Notes: generated by a model not told the origin, from the sequence alone. A stretch of 54,167 nucleotides of DNA from RGIG8775 sp045660295 (GCA_045660295.1 JAZRDN010000057.1:1-54167); one strand, 5' to 3'. Counted from the stretch's first letter, positions 15,843 through 24,453 are shown. A program made the numbers and translations.

Positions 15843-17141
15843 ATGGTACCTGTAATAAGAAAGCTTTCACCGTCGCTGACACTCAAGACGGTGCAAACAG
15901 ATAAATTCAAGACCGAAAGAATATCGGTTACCTTGGAGGATAAGCCCGACACAAGGCGTACTCCCGTAACACGATTTGTTTTTTCCGTGCTCAAAAGAGG
16001 GTGTGCCGAGTATCCTACGAAAATGGCGCTTAATAAAAGGCTTGACGAGCTCTATTCCTCGTCGCTCTTTCCCATGATATCGCGCGGCGGAGACAGTTGT
16101 AAATTTGGATTTGCCGCAGAAATGCTTGGAAATGAATATGCGAGTGATGACGTTAATATTTTTGAGGGAACGCTTGATTTGCTGTTCAAGGTATTTTTTG
16201 AGCCTTTGCTCGACGAAAATGGAGGTTTTCTTGAAAAATACGTGGAAAGAGAACGCCAAAACATCTGCGATACAATAAAATCGGTTATCAATACTCCCCG
16301 TACATATGCCGCCAAAAGGCTTATAGAGATAATGTATGAGGGGGACGATTATTCAATACCGAGCGACGGAACAGTTGAGCTTGTCAACTCAATAACCTCG
16401 GAGGAGCTGACGGAAACCTACCGCGATATCATAGAAAACTCCTCTTACGAGGTCTTTTACGTGGGCGCTAAAAGCGCAGACGAGGTTGAAAAGGTTGTTA
16501 CGGAATATTTCAATAAATATTCATACGGTAAGCCTAAGGAAATAAAAAAGCAAGTCGATTTTTCGGTTGACACCAACAGCGTCAAGCAAGTTGACGAGGA
16601 GATGAAGCTGCTGCAGGGCATTCTTATGCTTGGATTTAAAACAGGCGTTAATATTACCTGTGACAAAGATTTTTACGCAATGCTTTTGGCCAACGAGATA
16701 TTCGGTGGCTCTCCGATCTCAAAGCTCTTTATGAACGTAAGAGAGCGCTTGGGACTTTGCTATTATTGCGGTTCGCGCTATGACTCACATAAGGGTCTTA
16801 TGTACGTTTCAAGCGGAATTGAAAAGAGCGATCGAAAAAAGGCTGAAAAAGAGATAATCAAGCAGTTTGGAAATCTGCGAAACGGAAAAATTACAGATGC
16901 CGAGTTTATAGCGGCAAAGAAGTCAATAATCAATATTTATTCAGAGACGGCAGATTCAGCGTCGGGCATAGAGCGTTTTTATACCGTGAGAGCCGAATAC
17001 GGCGTTGCGGATACTGTTGAGGACGCTAAGCGTAAGATAAACGAGGTGACGCTTGAGGACGTGGTAAGAGTAGCGCAGAATATAGTGCTTGATACCGTTT
17101 ATTTCCTTTGCGGAAAGGAGGAAAACGATGACAAAGATTGA
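15843..17141 (+). CDS. M16 peptidase-like protein, YfmF/YmfF type (non-catalytic partner)
   Basis: Cytoplasmic 432-residue protein of the pitrilysin-like M16 family. It lacks the zinc motif HxxEH in its N-terminal domain but has the C-terminal M16 substrate-binding segment (FGGSPISKLFMNVRERLGLCYYCGSRYDSHKGLM, about residues 288-322). This matches the inactive partner of the Bacillus ymfF/ymfH pair. In current annotation that pair is linked to 5-aminopentanol modification of EF-P (established name, not shown here). ATG follows TAGGAG. It overlaps the next gene by 14 bases. Confidence 0.88.
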   Translation: MVPVIRKLSPSLTLKTVQTDKFKTERISVTLEDKPDTRRTPVTRFVFSVLKRGCAEYPTKMALNKRLDELYSSSLFPMISRGGDSCKFGFAAEMLGNEYASDDVNIFEGTLDLLFKVFFEPLLDENGGFLEKYVERERQNICDTIKSVINTPRTYAAKRLIEIMYEGDDYSIPSDGTVELVNSITSEELTETYRDIIENSSYEVFYVGAKSADEVEKVVTEYFNKYSYGKPKEIKKQVDFSVDTNSVKQVDEEMKLLQGILMLGFKTGVNITCDKDFYAMLLANEIFGGSPISKLFMNVRERLGLCYYCGSRYDSHKGLMYVSSGIEKSDRKKAEKEIIKQFGNLRNGKITDAEFIAAKKSIINIYSETADSASGIERFYTVRAEYGVADTVEDAKRKINEVTLEDVVRVAQNIVLDTVYFLCGKEENDDKD

Positions 17142-18420
17142 GTTCTCGGACAAAAGATTAAAAGAGAAATATTATAAGCTCCGTCACAAAAGCGGACTTG
17201 ACATATACGTTTTCCCCAAGAAACTGACTTCCTCGTATGCGGTTTTCGGAACTGAATACGGATCGGTGGATAATTGCTTCAGACTTAAGGGAGAGGTAGA
17301 ATATACCACCGTCCCCGACGGAATAGCTCACTATCTTGAGCACAGAATGTTCACTCAAAAGGACGGAAGCGACATAACCGAGCGCTTTTCGGTGTGCGGT
17401 GCCGATTCAAACGCATATACCTCGCTTAATAAGACCGTTTATCTTTGCAACTCAACCGATGATTTTGAAGGCGCCCTTCAAGCGCTTCTTGAATTCGTCA
17501 CCGAGCCTAATTTTACTGAGGAGCTTGTCGAAAAGGAGCGAGGAATAATAATTCAGGAAATTAAGATGACCGATGATTCCCCCTATTCCCGTGGATATCG
17601 CCTGCTTCTTGAAGCGCTGTATAAAACCAACAGTGCTCGCGTTGATATTGCGGGCACGGTCGAAAGCGTGTCGCAAATAACCGCAGATATGCTTAATAAA
17701 TGCTATAAAACATTTTATAATCCCAACAATATGGCGGTCGTAGTATGCGGTGACATTCCACCCGAAAGAGTTATGGAAATAGCTGATAAAGCGATTCCCG
17801 ATGATTTTGTCGGCGCGGAGATAGAGCGTTTGTACTCTTACGATGAGCCCGATGAGGTGTATAAAGTCCTTGTCGAGGACTTTATGGAGGTCTCAAAGCC
17901 CATATTTACCATAGGCGTAAAGGATAATGTGATCGTTGCCGATAACCGTGAGCGTATGAAAAAGTTTGCTGAAATGGCTGTCCTTTGCGAGCTTGTGTTC
18001 TCTCGTTCGGGCGAGCTTTATAACTATCTTTTTGAGAACGGAAAGATAACTCCCGATTTCAGTGCCTCGTATACGACCTCAAAAACTTTTGCGTTTACTC
18101 TCATTGCGGGGGAGGCGGATGAGCCTGTCGAGGTTCTTGAATATATTAAAAATCACATTAAAGGCTTTACCTATACAAGTGATGACCTTGACAGATGCAA
18201 GCGTGTGCTTTATGCGGAGTTTGTTATGGACTTCGATTCAACCGAGGAAATCGCGAATAATATGATCGATTATATTTTCGAGGGCTTTGACCTGTTCGAC
18301 TACGGCGAACTTATTGAAAACGTAACAAAAGAGGACGTAGACAGACTTCTTGCGACCATGTTCAAGGACGAATATTTCGCGATGTCGGTTATTTATCCCC
18401 TCGAGAAAGAAAGGAAATAA
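17128..18420 (+). CDS. M16 zinc metallopeptidase, YfmH/YmfH type (catalytic partner)
   Basis: Active member of the M16 pair, 430 residues from the ATG at 17128, chosen because AAAGGAGG lies just upstream; a TTG at 17089 also opens the frame but has no site. The inverted zinc motif HYLEH (His68, Glu71, His72) is followed by the conserved NAYTSLNKTVY and the distal ligand region ELVEKERGIIIQEIKM. The C-terminal half is the usual non-catalytic M16 repeat. It overlaps the previous gene, so a two-subunit protease is expected. Confidence 0.92.
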   Translation: MTKIEFSDKRLKEKYYKLRHKSGLDIYVFPKKLTSSYAVFGTEYGSVDNCFRLKGEVEYTTVPDGIAHYLEHRMFTQKDGSDITERFSVCGADSNAYTSLNKTVYLCNSTDDFEGALQALLEFVTEPNFTEELVEKERGIIIQEIKMTDDSPYSRGYRLLLEALYKTNSARVDIAGTVESVSQITADMLNKCYKTFYNPNNMAVVVCGDIPPERVMEIADKAIPDDFVGAEIERLYSYDEPDEVYKVLVEDFMEVSKPIFTIGVKDNVIVADNRERMKKFAEMAVLCELVFSRSGELYNYLFENGKITPDFSASYTTSKTFAFTLIAGEADEPVEVLEYIKNHIKGFTYTSDDLDRCKRVLYAEFVMDFDSTEEIANNMIDYIFEGFDLFDYGELIENVTKEDVDRLLATMFKDEYFAMSVIYPLEKERK

Positions 18421-18422
18421 AT

Positions 18423-19349
18423 ATGATAGATCAACTTGCAAGAGAGCAGGTTCTCGTGTCTTTTCCCGGTTTGGGAATAGACGAATTTGTTCTTAATAAA
18501 ATTGCCGTCAGAATCGGCGGTCTTGAGATAAGATGGTACGGTATTCTTATCGCGCTTGGTATGGTGCTTGCCTTTGTTTACGGCTGGTATCGCTCGGAAC
18601 AAACCAAGATAAAATTTGATGATATTATTGACCTTGGTCTTTTTGCCGTTATTTTTGGCGTTATAGGCGCGAGACTTTATTACGTTATTATGGAACACGA
18701 GATGTACAATTCGTTTTACGACGTTATCGCCATATGGAACGGCGGTCTTGCTATTTACGGCGGCGTTATCGGCGGCGCTATTGCGGTGTTCTGCGTGGTA
18801 AAATATAAGTCGAGAAAAAATAAGGATATCAATTTTCCGCTTTGCGCCGATATAATTTTCCCGGGAGTCATGATAGCGCAGGCGCTTGGTAGATGGGGGA
18901 ATTTCTTTAACGGCGAGGCATACGGCGGCGTGGTCTCAGAGGGAAGCCCACTGTATTTCCTCAGAATGGGGCTGTACCCCAACAACATTTCGGGCGTAAG
19001 CGGAATGGCGTACGTTCACCCCACGTTTCTTTACGAGTCGCTTTGGAATGTCCTTGGCTTTGTACTGATAAATATTTTCTGGAAAAAGAAGAGGTTTGAC
19101 GGTGAAGTAGGTCTTTGGTACGTTACATGGTACGGCTTTGGAAGAATGCTTATTGAGGGGCTTCGTACCGACAGCCTTTACGTAGGTCCTATCAGAATTT
19201 CCCAGCTTGTGGGATTTGTTTGCTTTATAGTTGGCGCGGCGCTCATAGTATGGAGAAGGATTGTGGTTTATAAAAACGAAAGAACTGCCGTTGTCTCGTC
19301 AGCCGATACAACAGAACAAAAGGAGAATGAAAATGGCGAAAATAATTGA
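18423..19349 (+). CDS. lgt: Prolipoprotein diacylglyceryl transferase
   Basis: Membrane enzyme that transfers diacylglyceryl from phosphatidylglycerol to the lipobox cysteine of prolipoproteins. It has 308 residues with about seven membrane helices. Family signatures are IRWYGILIALG, NGGLAIYGGVIGG, the Lgt signature GRWGNFFNGEAYG and HPTFLYESLWN. The C-terminus has a charged tail of about 30 residues beyond the last helix. It starts two bases after the M16 gene and overlaps folD by 17 bases. A lipoprotein substrate (the rhodanese protein at 27156) is present in the same window. Confidence 0.97.
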   Translation: MIDQLAREQVLVSFPGLGIDEFVLNKIAVRIGGLEIRWYGILIALGMVLAFVYGWYRSEQTKIKFDDIIDLGLFAVIFGVIGARLYYVIMEHEMYNSFYDVIAIWNGGLAIYGGVIGGAIAVFCVVKYKSRKNKDINFPLCADIIFPGVMIAQALGRWGNFFNGEAYGGVVSEGSPLYFLRMGLYPNNISGVSGMAYVHPTFLYESLWNVLGFVLINIFWKKKRFDGEVGLWYVTWYGFGRMLIEGLRTDSLYVGPIRISQLVGFVCFIVGAALIVWRRIVVYKNERTAVVSSADTTEQKENENGENN

Positions 19350-20190
19350 CGGAAAAGCAATATCAAAACAGATAAGAGAAGAAATCGCTGCCGAAAGAGC
19401 CGAGTTTACCGCAAAAAGCGGAATAACGCCCGGTCTCGCGGTTATTATAGTGGGAGAAGATCCCGCGTCTCAGGTCTACGTGCGCAATAAACGCCGCGCC
19501 TGTGACGAGGTCGGATTTTACTCCGAGTCATACGAGCTTTCCGCACAGACCACGCAGGAGGAGCTTGAGGCGCTTGTTGACAAGCTCAATAACGATGATA
19601 AAATTCACGGAATTCTGGTTCAGCTTCCTTTGCCCAAGCATCTTGATGAAACTCGCGTGCTTCTTAAGATAAATCCCGAAAAGGATGTTGACGCCTTCCA
19701 CCCGTATAACGTGGGTAAAATAATGATTGGCGATTATAGCTTTTTGCCCTGTACGCCCGCGGGTGTTATGGCTCTTATCGAGCGTAGCGGAATTGACGTT
19801 TGCGGTAAAAAGTGCGTGGTTATCGGACGCTCCAATATCGTAGGTAAGCCTATGGCAATGCTCCTTCTTCACTCTCACGGTACTGTGACGATTTGCCATA
19901 GCAGAACTCAGAACCTTGCTTCTATCTGTAAGGAAGCAGATATTCTCGTTGCCGCCATAGGTAAGGCGGATTTTGTCGGCGCGGATATGATAAAAGAGGG
20001 CGCTGTGGTTATTGACGTCGGCATGAACAGAAAGGCAGACGGCAAGCTTACAGGCGACGTAAATTATGCCGAGGCAGAGCCTCTCGCGTCTTATATCACC
20101 CCCGTTCCCGGCGGTGTCGGACCTATGACGATCACAATGCTTATGCAGAATACGCTCACCGCGGCGAAAAATAAAGCGGCACAAAAGTAA
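19333..20190 (+). CDS. folD: Bifunctional methylenetetrahydrofolate dehydrogenase/cyclohydrolase
   Basis: Interconverts 5,10-methylene-, methenyl- and 10-formyl-tetrahydrofolate. From the ATG at 19333, which has AGGAG seven bases upstream (the ATG at 19327 is too close), it has 285 residues. Signatures: VGEDPASQVYVRNK with the catalytic Lys, the GILVQLPLPKH loop, DVDAFHP, the Rossmann segment VIGRSNIVGKPMAMLL, and the terminal PVPGGVGPMTI. The start lies within the lgt coding end. Confidence 0.97.
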   Translation: MAKIIDGKAISKQIREEIAAERAEFTAKSGITPGLAVIIVGEDPASQVYVRNKRRACDEVGFYSESYELSAQTTQEELEALVDKLNNDDKIHGILVQLPLPKHLDETRVLLKINPEKDVDAFHPYNVGKIMIGDYSFLPCTPAGVMALIERSGIDVCGKKCVVIGRSNIVGKPMAMLLLHSHGTVTICHSRTQNLASICKEADILVAAIGKADFVGADMIKEGAVVIDVGMNRKADGKLTGDVNYAEAEPLASYITPVPGGVGPMTITMLMQNTLTAAKNKAAQK

Positions 20191-20191
20191 G

Positions 20192-20902
20192 ATGTTCAAG
20201 ATAAAAATTGCGGGAATAAACGTGCTTATGCACAATAAGTATAAATATTCCGAGTACCTCTGTCGTGACTACATTACCGAGGAAGAACACACCGATTTTG
20301 AGGTCTCTGCCGATGAAAAGGCTATTTCCGAGGAAATTGCCAATGCTGAGATAGAGATAAACGCGGCATATGCCGAGTCGGTCTGTCTGCATCGCGAAAT
20401 TGCCGAAAGACTCGCCTCGCACGATGCCTTTTTACTCCACTCGGCGCTTATCGAATGTGACGGCGTGGGCGTAGCTTTTGCGGCACGGAGCGGTGTCGGT
20501 AAATCAACACACGTGTCGCTTTGGCAAAAGAATTTCGGTGAGCGAGTCAGAATAATAAACGGCGATAAACCTATCGTTCGTTTTGTTGACGGTGTTCCGT
20601 ATGCGTTCGGTACACCGTGGATGGGCAAAGAGGGACAGGGCGAAAACTCCTGCTGTAAATTTTCGGCACTTTGCTTTCTTGAAAGAGGGGGCGAAAACCG
20701 AATAGCCGAGATTTCAGCGGAGGTCGGCGCAATGGCAATGTTCAGCCAGATATATCTGCCGATGAATGCGGAGAACGCCGCAAAAACGCTTGAGCTTGCC
20801 GATAAATTTGCCTCGGCAGTTACATTTTACCGCCTTGCTTGCAACATGGAGGATGAGGCGGCGCAGGTTTCCTATAACGCTATTGTAAAGAAGAGGACAT
20901 AA
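20192..20902 (+). CDS. HPr kinase-like P-loop protein
   Basis: 236-residue protein related to the C-terminal kinase domain of HprK (PEP carboxykinase-like fold). The P-loop is ARSGVGKST (residues 98-106), followed by INGDKPIV (in place of the HprK NDD-type acidic segment) and FGTPWMGKEGQ. It lacks the N-terminal domain of true HprK, so it is unlikely to phosphorylate HPr. Relatives of this size occur in RiPP clusters, where they phosphorylate precursor peptides. It starts two bases after folD and is followed two bases later by a PqqD-like gene, so a shared function with that gene is likely. Substrate unknown. Confidence 0.8.
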   Translation: MFKIKIAGINVLMHNKYKYSEYLCRDYITEEEHTDFEVSADEKAISEEIANAEIEINAAYAESVCLHREIAERLASHDAFLLHSALIECDGVGVAFAARSGVGKSTHVSLWQKNFGERVRIINGDKPIVRFVDGVPYAFGTPWMGKEGQGENSCCKFSALCFLERGGENRIAEISAEVGAMAMFSQIYLPMNAENAAKTLELADKFASAVTFYRLACNMEDEAAQVSYNAIVKKRT

Positions 20903-20904
20903 TA

Positions 20905-21171
20905 ATGAAAATAAAAAACGGATTTGTTTCAAGACAGGTTGCCGGAAGTAATGTTGTTGTTGCCACGGGCGAACAGAGCAAAAATTTCAACGGTGTTATA
21001 AAGCTTAACGAGAGCGGCATGATACTTTGGGATATACTTGTTGGCGGAGCTGAGAAAAGCGATCTTGTGGATGCGCTTCTTGCGGAGTACGACATAGACA
21101 GAGCAACTGCAGAGGCGGATGTAGATAAATTTGTGGGAGAGCTTCGTGATGCAGGCGCGCTTGACGACTGA
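20905..21171 (+). CDS. PqqD family protein (RiPP recognition element-like)
   Basis: 88-residue winged-helix protein of the PqqD family. Typical segments are VVVATGEQSKNFNGVIKLNESGMILWDILVGG and the C-terminal helix pattern AEADVDKFVGELRDAG. PqqD-like proteins bind leader peptides of ribosomally made, modified peptides and present them to modifying enzymes. Upstream is an HprK-like kinase and downstream an S24/S26 peptidase (overlap 23 bases). No radical SAM partner lies next to it. The peptide it would recognise is not visible. Confidence 0.85.
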   Translation: MKIKNGFVSRQVAGSNVVVATGEQSKNFNGVIKLNESGMILWDILVGGAEKSDLVDALLAEYDIDRATAEADVDKFVGELRDAGALDD

Positions 21172-21631
21172 GTTTAATCTTGAGGAATACGCTCCGCTTA
21201 TAAAAGAAGTCGTCGAAAGCGGTGGCGAATTTCGACTTTATCCTCGCGGAATCAGTATGCTTCCTGTGATTAGACAGGGAATTGACTCGGTGGTTCTCGT
21301 CACCCCCGAAAAAGAGCTGAAAAAGCGTGATATAATTTTTTATAAACGCCATAGCGGACAGTTCGTGCTACACCGAATAGTCAGAGCTTCAAAGGACGGT
21401 ACGTACATCCTTTGCGGAGACAATCAAACCGCGCTTGAAAAGGGAATTACAGCCGATATGATAATCGCTTCCGTAACAGCGGTGTACAGAGGTGAAAAAA
21501 GAATTGAGAAAAACTCGTTTTCATGTTGTCTTTACGAGCTTTTTTGGTGCATCATGCCATTGAGGAAGATTTTGCTTTTTGCAAAACGTGTTTTCTCAAA
21601 AATAAAGCGTACAATATTTAATTCCAAATAA
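21149..21631 (+). CDS. S24/S26 family peptidase (signal peptidase-like)
   Basis: 160-residue serine peptidase with the signal-peptidase-type fold. The motif YPRGISMLPVIRQG holds the candidate nucleophile Ser. KKRDIIFYKR and FVLHRIVR follow, and the His in HRI suggests a Ser-His centre like SipW/archaeal types rather than Ser-Lys. YILCGDNQTALEKG resembles the conserved GDN box. A hydrophobic C-terminal stretch (about residues 125-145) may be a membrane anchor. I chose ATG 21149 because GGGAGA is eight bases upstream. It overlaps the PqqD-like gene and ends the operon. Confidence 0.82.
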   Translation: MQARLTTEFNLEEYAPLIKEVVESGGEFRLYPRGISMLPVIRQGIDSVVLVTPEKELKKRDIIFYKRHSGQFVLHRIVRASKDGTYILCGDNQTALEKGITADMIIASVTAVYRGEKRIEKNSFSCCLYELFWCIMPLRKILLFAKRVFSKIKRTIFNSK

Positions 21632-21633
21632 GT

Positions 21634-21661
21634 AAACGGCAGAGTTGATCTGCCGTTTTTT
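21634..21661 (+). terminator. Terminator of the M16-lgt-folD-kinase operon
   Basis: A 10-bp perfect stem (21634-21643 with 21649-21658), 5-nt loop and six T, directly after the peptidase stop. Confidence 0.92.
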
Positions 21662-21701
21662 GCCGAATAATGCTCCAAAACGACCTAACGCTTAAAAGCT
21701 A

Positions 21702-21729
21702 TTGAAAAAATTTTTATGTGTTGTATAAT
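21702..21729 (+). promoter_or_regulatory. Promoter of LytTR-DUF3021 operon
   Basis: -35 TTGAAA (21702-21707), 16-bp spacer, perfect -10 TATAAT (21724-21729). Confidence 0.75.
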
Positions 21730-21751
21730 GAAAACAGAAGGAGGTGTTTCG

Positions 21752-22183
21752 ATGAAATGTCGGACAGTAATCGATAAAAGCAGAGACGAGGAGGTGATTA
21801 TATACGTTCACGAAAAATCAAGATTTTCCGAGAATATAGAAGAATACGTTATAAGCTGTTCCACCGAATTGCTTGGTTATCGGGACGGAACGGCGGTAAA
21901 GCTCAGTCAAGCCGATGTTTATTGTTTTATAGTTGAGGATAACAAAATTTATGCCTTGACCAAAAATGAAAAGCTAAGGCTCAAGCAGCGTCTTTACGTG
22001 CTTGAAGAAAGTCTGAGCAGTGATTTTCTAAAGATCAACCAGTCTTGTATCGCAAATATTAGAAAAATTCAAAAATTTGATGCGTCGCTTTCCGGAACGC
22101 TCTCGGTCACATTCAAAAACGGATACAGAGATTATGTTTCAAGACGTCAGTTAAAAATTGTTAAAGAAAGGATAGGTTTTTAA
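21752..22183 (+). CDS. LytTR-domain transcriptional regulator
   Basis: 143-residue single-domain regulator, counted from ATG 21752 with GAAGGAGGTG upstream. The C-terminal LytTR DNA-binding domain (about residues 45-143) shows the family pattern: DVYCFIVEDNKIYALT, LRLKQRLYVLEESL, FLKINQSCIANIRKIQKF and a final YRDYVSRRQLKIVKERIGF. There is no receiver domain, so it is not a classic response regulator. This type usually forms an autoregulated operon with a DUF3021 membrane protein, as here. The signal is unknown. Confidence 0.9.
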   Translation: MKCRTVIDKSRDEEVIIYVHEKSRFSENIEEYVISCSTELLGYRDGTAVKLSQADVYCFIVEDNKIYALTKNEKLRLKQRLYVLEESLSSDFLKINQSCIANIRKIQKFDASLSGTLSVTFKNGYRDYVSRRQLKIVKERIGF

Positions 22184-22184
22184 T

Positions 22185-22601
22185 ATGAGTAAGCATTTGA
22201 AAAATTTTTTACACAGAGGTTTGATGTTCGGCGGCTTTGGTCCAATCGTGGCAGGAATAGTATATTTTTCACTTTCTTATACGGTTGATGGCTTTTCGCT
22301 CGGCGGTATGGAAGTGTTTGTCGCAATTTTGTCAACATACCTGCTGGCATTTGTACATGCGGGTGTCAGTGTGTTCAATCAGATAGAGGAGTGGTCTACG
22401 GCAAAGTCCTTGCTTTGTCATTTAAGCTCGCTGTACCTCGCTTACGTCCTTTGCTATCTTATAAATTCATGGATCCCGTTTGATTTTAAGGTCTTACTTA
22501 TTTTTACACTGTCTTTCGTGTTGCTGTATTTCGTGGTTTGGATTTGTGTAGTTATAGGGATAAAGCTGACAGAAAACAAGCTCAACTCAAAATTAAAATA
22601 A
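22185..22601 (+). CDS. DUF3021 family membrane protein
   Basis: 138-residue protein with four predicted membrane helices (about residues 12-32, 42-62, 78-97 and 104-127), a common partner of small LytTR regulators. A conserved GxxxG-rich first helix (GLMFGGFGPIVAGIVYF) is visible. It starts one base after the regulator stop. By analogy with other LytTR-membrane pairs it may hold the regulator inactive at the membrane; this is inference. Confidence 0.85.
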   Translation: MSKHLKNFLHRGLMFGGFGPIVAGIVYFSLSYTVDGFSLGGMEVFVAILSTYLLAFVHAGVSVFNQIEEWSTAKSLLCHLSSLYLAYVLCYLINSWIPFDFKVLLIFTLSFVLLYFVVWICVVIGIKLTENKLNSKLK

Positions 22602-22605
22602 AATC

Positions 22606-22628
22606 AAAGCCCCCAAATGGGGCTTTTT
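22606..22628 (+). terminator. Terminator of LytTR-DUF3021 operon
   Basis: An 8-bp stem (22606-22613 with 22619-22626), 5-nt loop and five T. Confidence 0.9.
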
Positions 22629-22683
22629 GTACAAATTGATATATTTTGCGGGAAATTTGTCGTATTTTTGTGTATATTGTGTA

Positions 22684-22711
22684 TTGAAATTTAATAAAAA
22701 AGTGATATAAT
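22684..22711 (+). promoter_or_regulatory. Promoter of the glycine riboswitch leader
   Basis: -35 TTGAAA (22684-22689), 16-bp spacer, -10 TATAAT (22706-22711), about 55 bases upstream of the aptamer P1 stem. Confidence 0.75.
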
Positions 22712-22765
22712 ATTAACATAAACCGTTGAAACCTTTAGAATTCTGTGAAGACTGAAGGTGGAGGG

Positions 22766-22840
22766 GCTCTGGAGAATCCCTTAAGTGGGTGCCGAAGGTG
22801 CAAGGTCTTTGACCGAATCTCTCAGGCAAAAGGACAGAGC
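22766..22840 (+). ncRNA. Glycine riboswitch, single aptamer
   Basis: The conserved glycine aptamer core is visible: GGAGA with the matching TCTC, GTGCCGAAGGTGCAA, and CTCAGGCAAAAGGACAGA. P1 is formed by GCTCTG (22766-22771) and CAGAGC (22835-22840). Only one aptamer is seen; most glycine riboswitches are tandem. A 7-bp helper stem (22840-22846 with 22868-22874) follows, then a terminator hairpin. It lies 109 bases upstream of a sodium:alanine/glycine symporter gene, a known class of target. Confidence 0.95.
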
Positions 22841-22890
22841 AGACAATTCACTACATAACCGTATTTTTTGTCTGTACGTCATTCCGTGAG

Positions 22891-22917
22891 CCGCTGAGGT
22901 TTATCAGCGGTTTTTTT
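22891..22917 (+). terminator. Riboswitch-linked terminator (expression platform)
   Basis: A 7-bp GC-rich stem (22891-22897 with 22904-22910) and seven T, placed between the aptamer and the symporter gene. This suggests control by premature termination; whether glycine turns it on or off cannot be read with certainty. Confidence 0.85.
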
Positions 22918-22948
22918 ATTTCAATTCTATTTTATTTAGGAGGACAAA

Positions 22949-24409
22949 ATGGACGCACTTTTAAAACTCGTTCAAACAGTCAACGGCTACCTTACGGACT
23001 ATGTTCTTATAATCCTTTTGGTAGGCACAGGTCTTTGGTTTACGATCAAGACAAAATTTGTTCAGGTTCGCTGCTTCGGCGAAGGTATGAAAAAGGTTTT
23101 CGGTAACCTTTCTCTTAAGGGTGGAAAGAATAAGAGCGGTCTTTCTTCTTTCCAGGCTCTCGCTACGGCTATTGCTGCGCAGGTCGGAACAGGTAACATC
23201 GTAGGTGCTTCGGGTGCTATTCTTATCGGTGGTCCCGGTGCTATCTTCTGGATGTGGATAATCGCTTTCCTCGGAATGGCAACTATCTACGCCGAGGCAA
23301 CTCTCGCTCAGGAAACAAGAGTTATTGGTGAAAACGGCGAGGTTAGCGGCGGTCCCGTGTATTACATAAAGAAGGCGTTTAAGGGCAACTTTGGAAAGTT
23401 CCTTTCCGTATTCTTTGCAATAGCAACAGTTCTTGCACTTGGCTTTATGGGCTCTATGGTTCAGTCCAACTCTATTGCTGAGGCATGCAATACAGCTTTC
23501 GGAATTCCCACATGGCTCGTTGGTCTTATCGTTGCTATCGTAGCGGCTTTCATTTTCCTTGGCGGTATTCAGAGAATCGCTTCTGTTACCGAGAAGCTGG
23601 TTCCGTTTATGGCAGGTATATTCCTTCTTGGTGGTCTGGCTATCCTTATCGTCAGAATTCAGTACATTCCCGCAACCATTGGTATGATATTCAAGTATGC
23701 GTTTGCGCCTCAGGCTCTTATCGGCGGTGGTATCGGCGCGGCTCTTAAGACTGCTATCAGCCAGGGTGCAAAGAGAGGTCTTTTCTCCAACGAAGCAGGT
23801 ATGGGTTCTACTCCTCACGCGCATGCACAGGCTAACGTAGCAAAGCCCCACGATCAGGGTGTTGTTGCTATGGTCGGTGTGTTCATCGATACGTTCGTAG
23901 TTCTTACTATGACAGCTCTCGTTGTTATCTCCTCGCTTTACACAGGTGACGGTATCCTTGCAGGTTTGAACGGAGCTTTCTATCAGGGGGCAATCGGTTC
24001 AATTGACGGTATTCCCGCAATTATTTCCAAAACGAACGCAATGCAGGTTGCATATACCCACGCTCTTCCCGAATTTTTCGGAAACTTCGGTAATATTTTC
24101 GTTGCTGTTTGCTTGTTCTTCTTTGCTTTCTCCACCGTTATCGGTTGGAACTTCTTCGGTAAGATCAACGCTCAGTATCTTTGCGGTAAGCACGCTAAGA
24201 TAGGTACTATTATCTATTCTGTAATTGCTATCGTGTTCATCTTCCTTGGCTCTATTCTTAAGAACGACCTTGTTTGGGAGCTTACAGACTTCTTCAACTA
24301 CCTTATGGTTATTCCCAACATTATTGCTCTTATCGCTCTTACGTCTGTTGTTGTTAAAAACACACCCTTTGGAAAAAAGGATAAGAACGACCTTGACGAG
24401 CTTAAGTAA
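22949..24409 (+). CDS. Alanine/glycine:cation symporter (AGCS family)
   Basis: Sodium-coupled uptake protein for alanine or glycine, 486 residues with about 11 membrane helices. Family signatures include SSFQALATAIAAQVGTGNIVGA (ion/substrate site), GGPGAIFWMW, the loop KRGLFSNEAGMGSTPHAHA and the FFAFSTVIGWNFFG helix. The ATG is preceded by AGGAGGAC. Control by the upstream glycine riboswitch supports glycine as a substrate. Codon use is strongly biased, like dnaK, pointing to high expression. Confidence 0.95.
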   Translation: MDALLKLVQTVNGYLTDYVLIILLVGTGLWFTIKTKFVQVRCFGEGMKKVFGNLSLKGGKNKSGLSSFQALATAIAAQVGTGNIVGASGAILIGGPGAIFWMWIIAFLGMATIYAEATLAQETRVIGENGEVSGGPVYYIKKAFKGNFGKFLSVFFAIATVLALGFMGSMVQSNSIAEACNTAFGIPTWLVGLIVAIVAAFIFLGGIQRIASVTEKLVPFMAGIFLLGGLAILIVRIQYIPATIGMIFKYAFAPQALIGGGIGAALKTAISQGAKRGLFSNEAGMGSTPHAHAQANVAKPHDQGVVAMVGVFIDTFVVLTMTALVVISSLYTGDGILAGLNGAFYQGAIGSIDGIPAIISKTNAMQVAYTHALPEFFGNFGNIFVAVCLFFFAFSTVIGWNFFGKINAQYLCGKHAKIGTIIYSVIAIVFIFLGSILKNDLVWELTDFFNYLMVIPNIIALIALTSVVVKNTPFGKKDKNDLDELK

Positions 24410-24421
24410 TTAAACAAACAG

Positions 24422-24447
24422 GGAAGCGCTTCGGCGCTTCCTTTTTT
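24422..24447 (+). terminator. Terminator of the symporter gene
   Basis: An 8-bp GC-rich stem with a TTCG tetraloop (24422-24429, 24434-24441) followed by six T. Confidence 0.93.
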
Positions 24448-24453
24448 GCATAA

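Noticed and set aside
20192..20902. Kinase gene as true hprK (HPr kinase/phosphorylase)
   Set aside because: It lacks the N-terminal domain and normal length of HprK (about 310 residues), and its neighbours are PqqD and a peptidase, not PTS genes.
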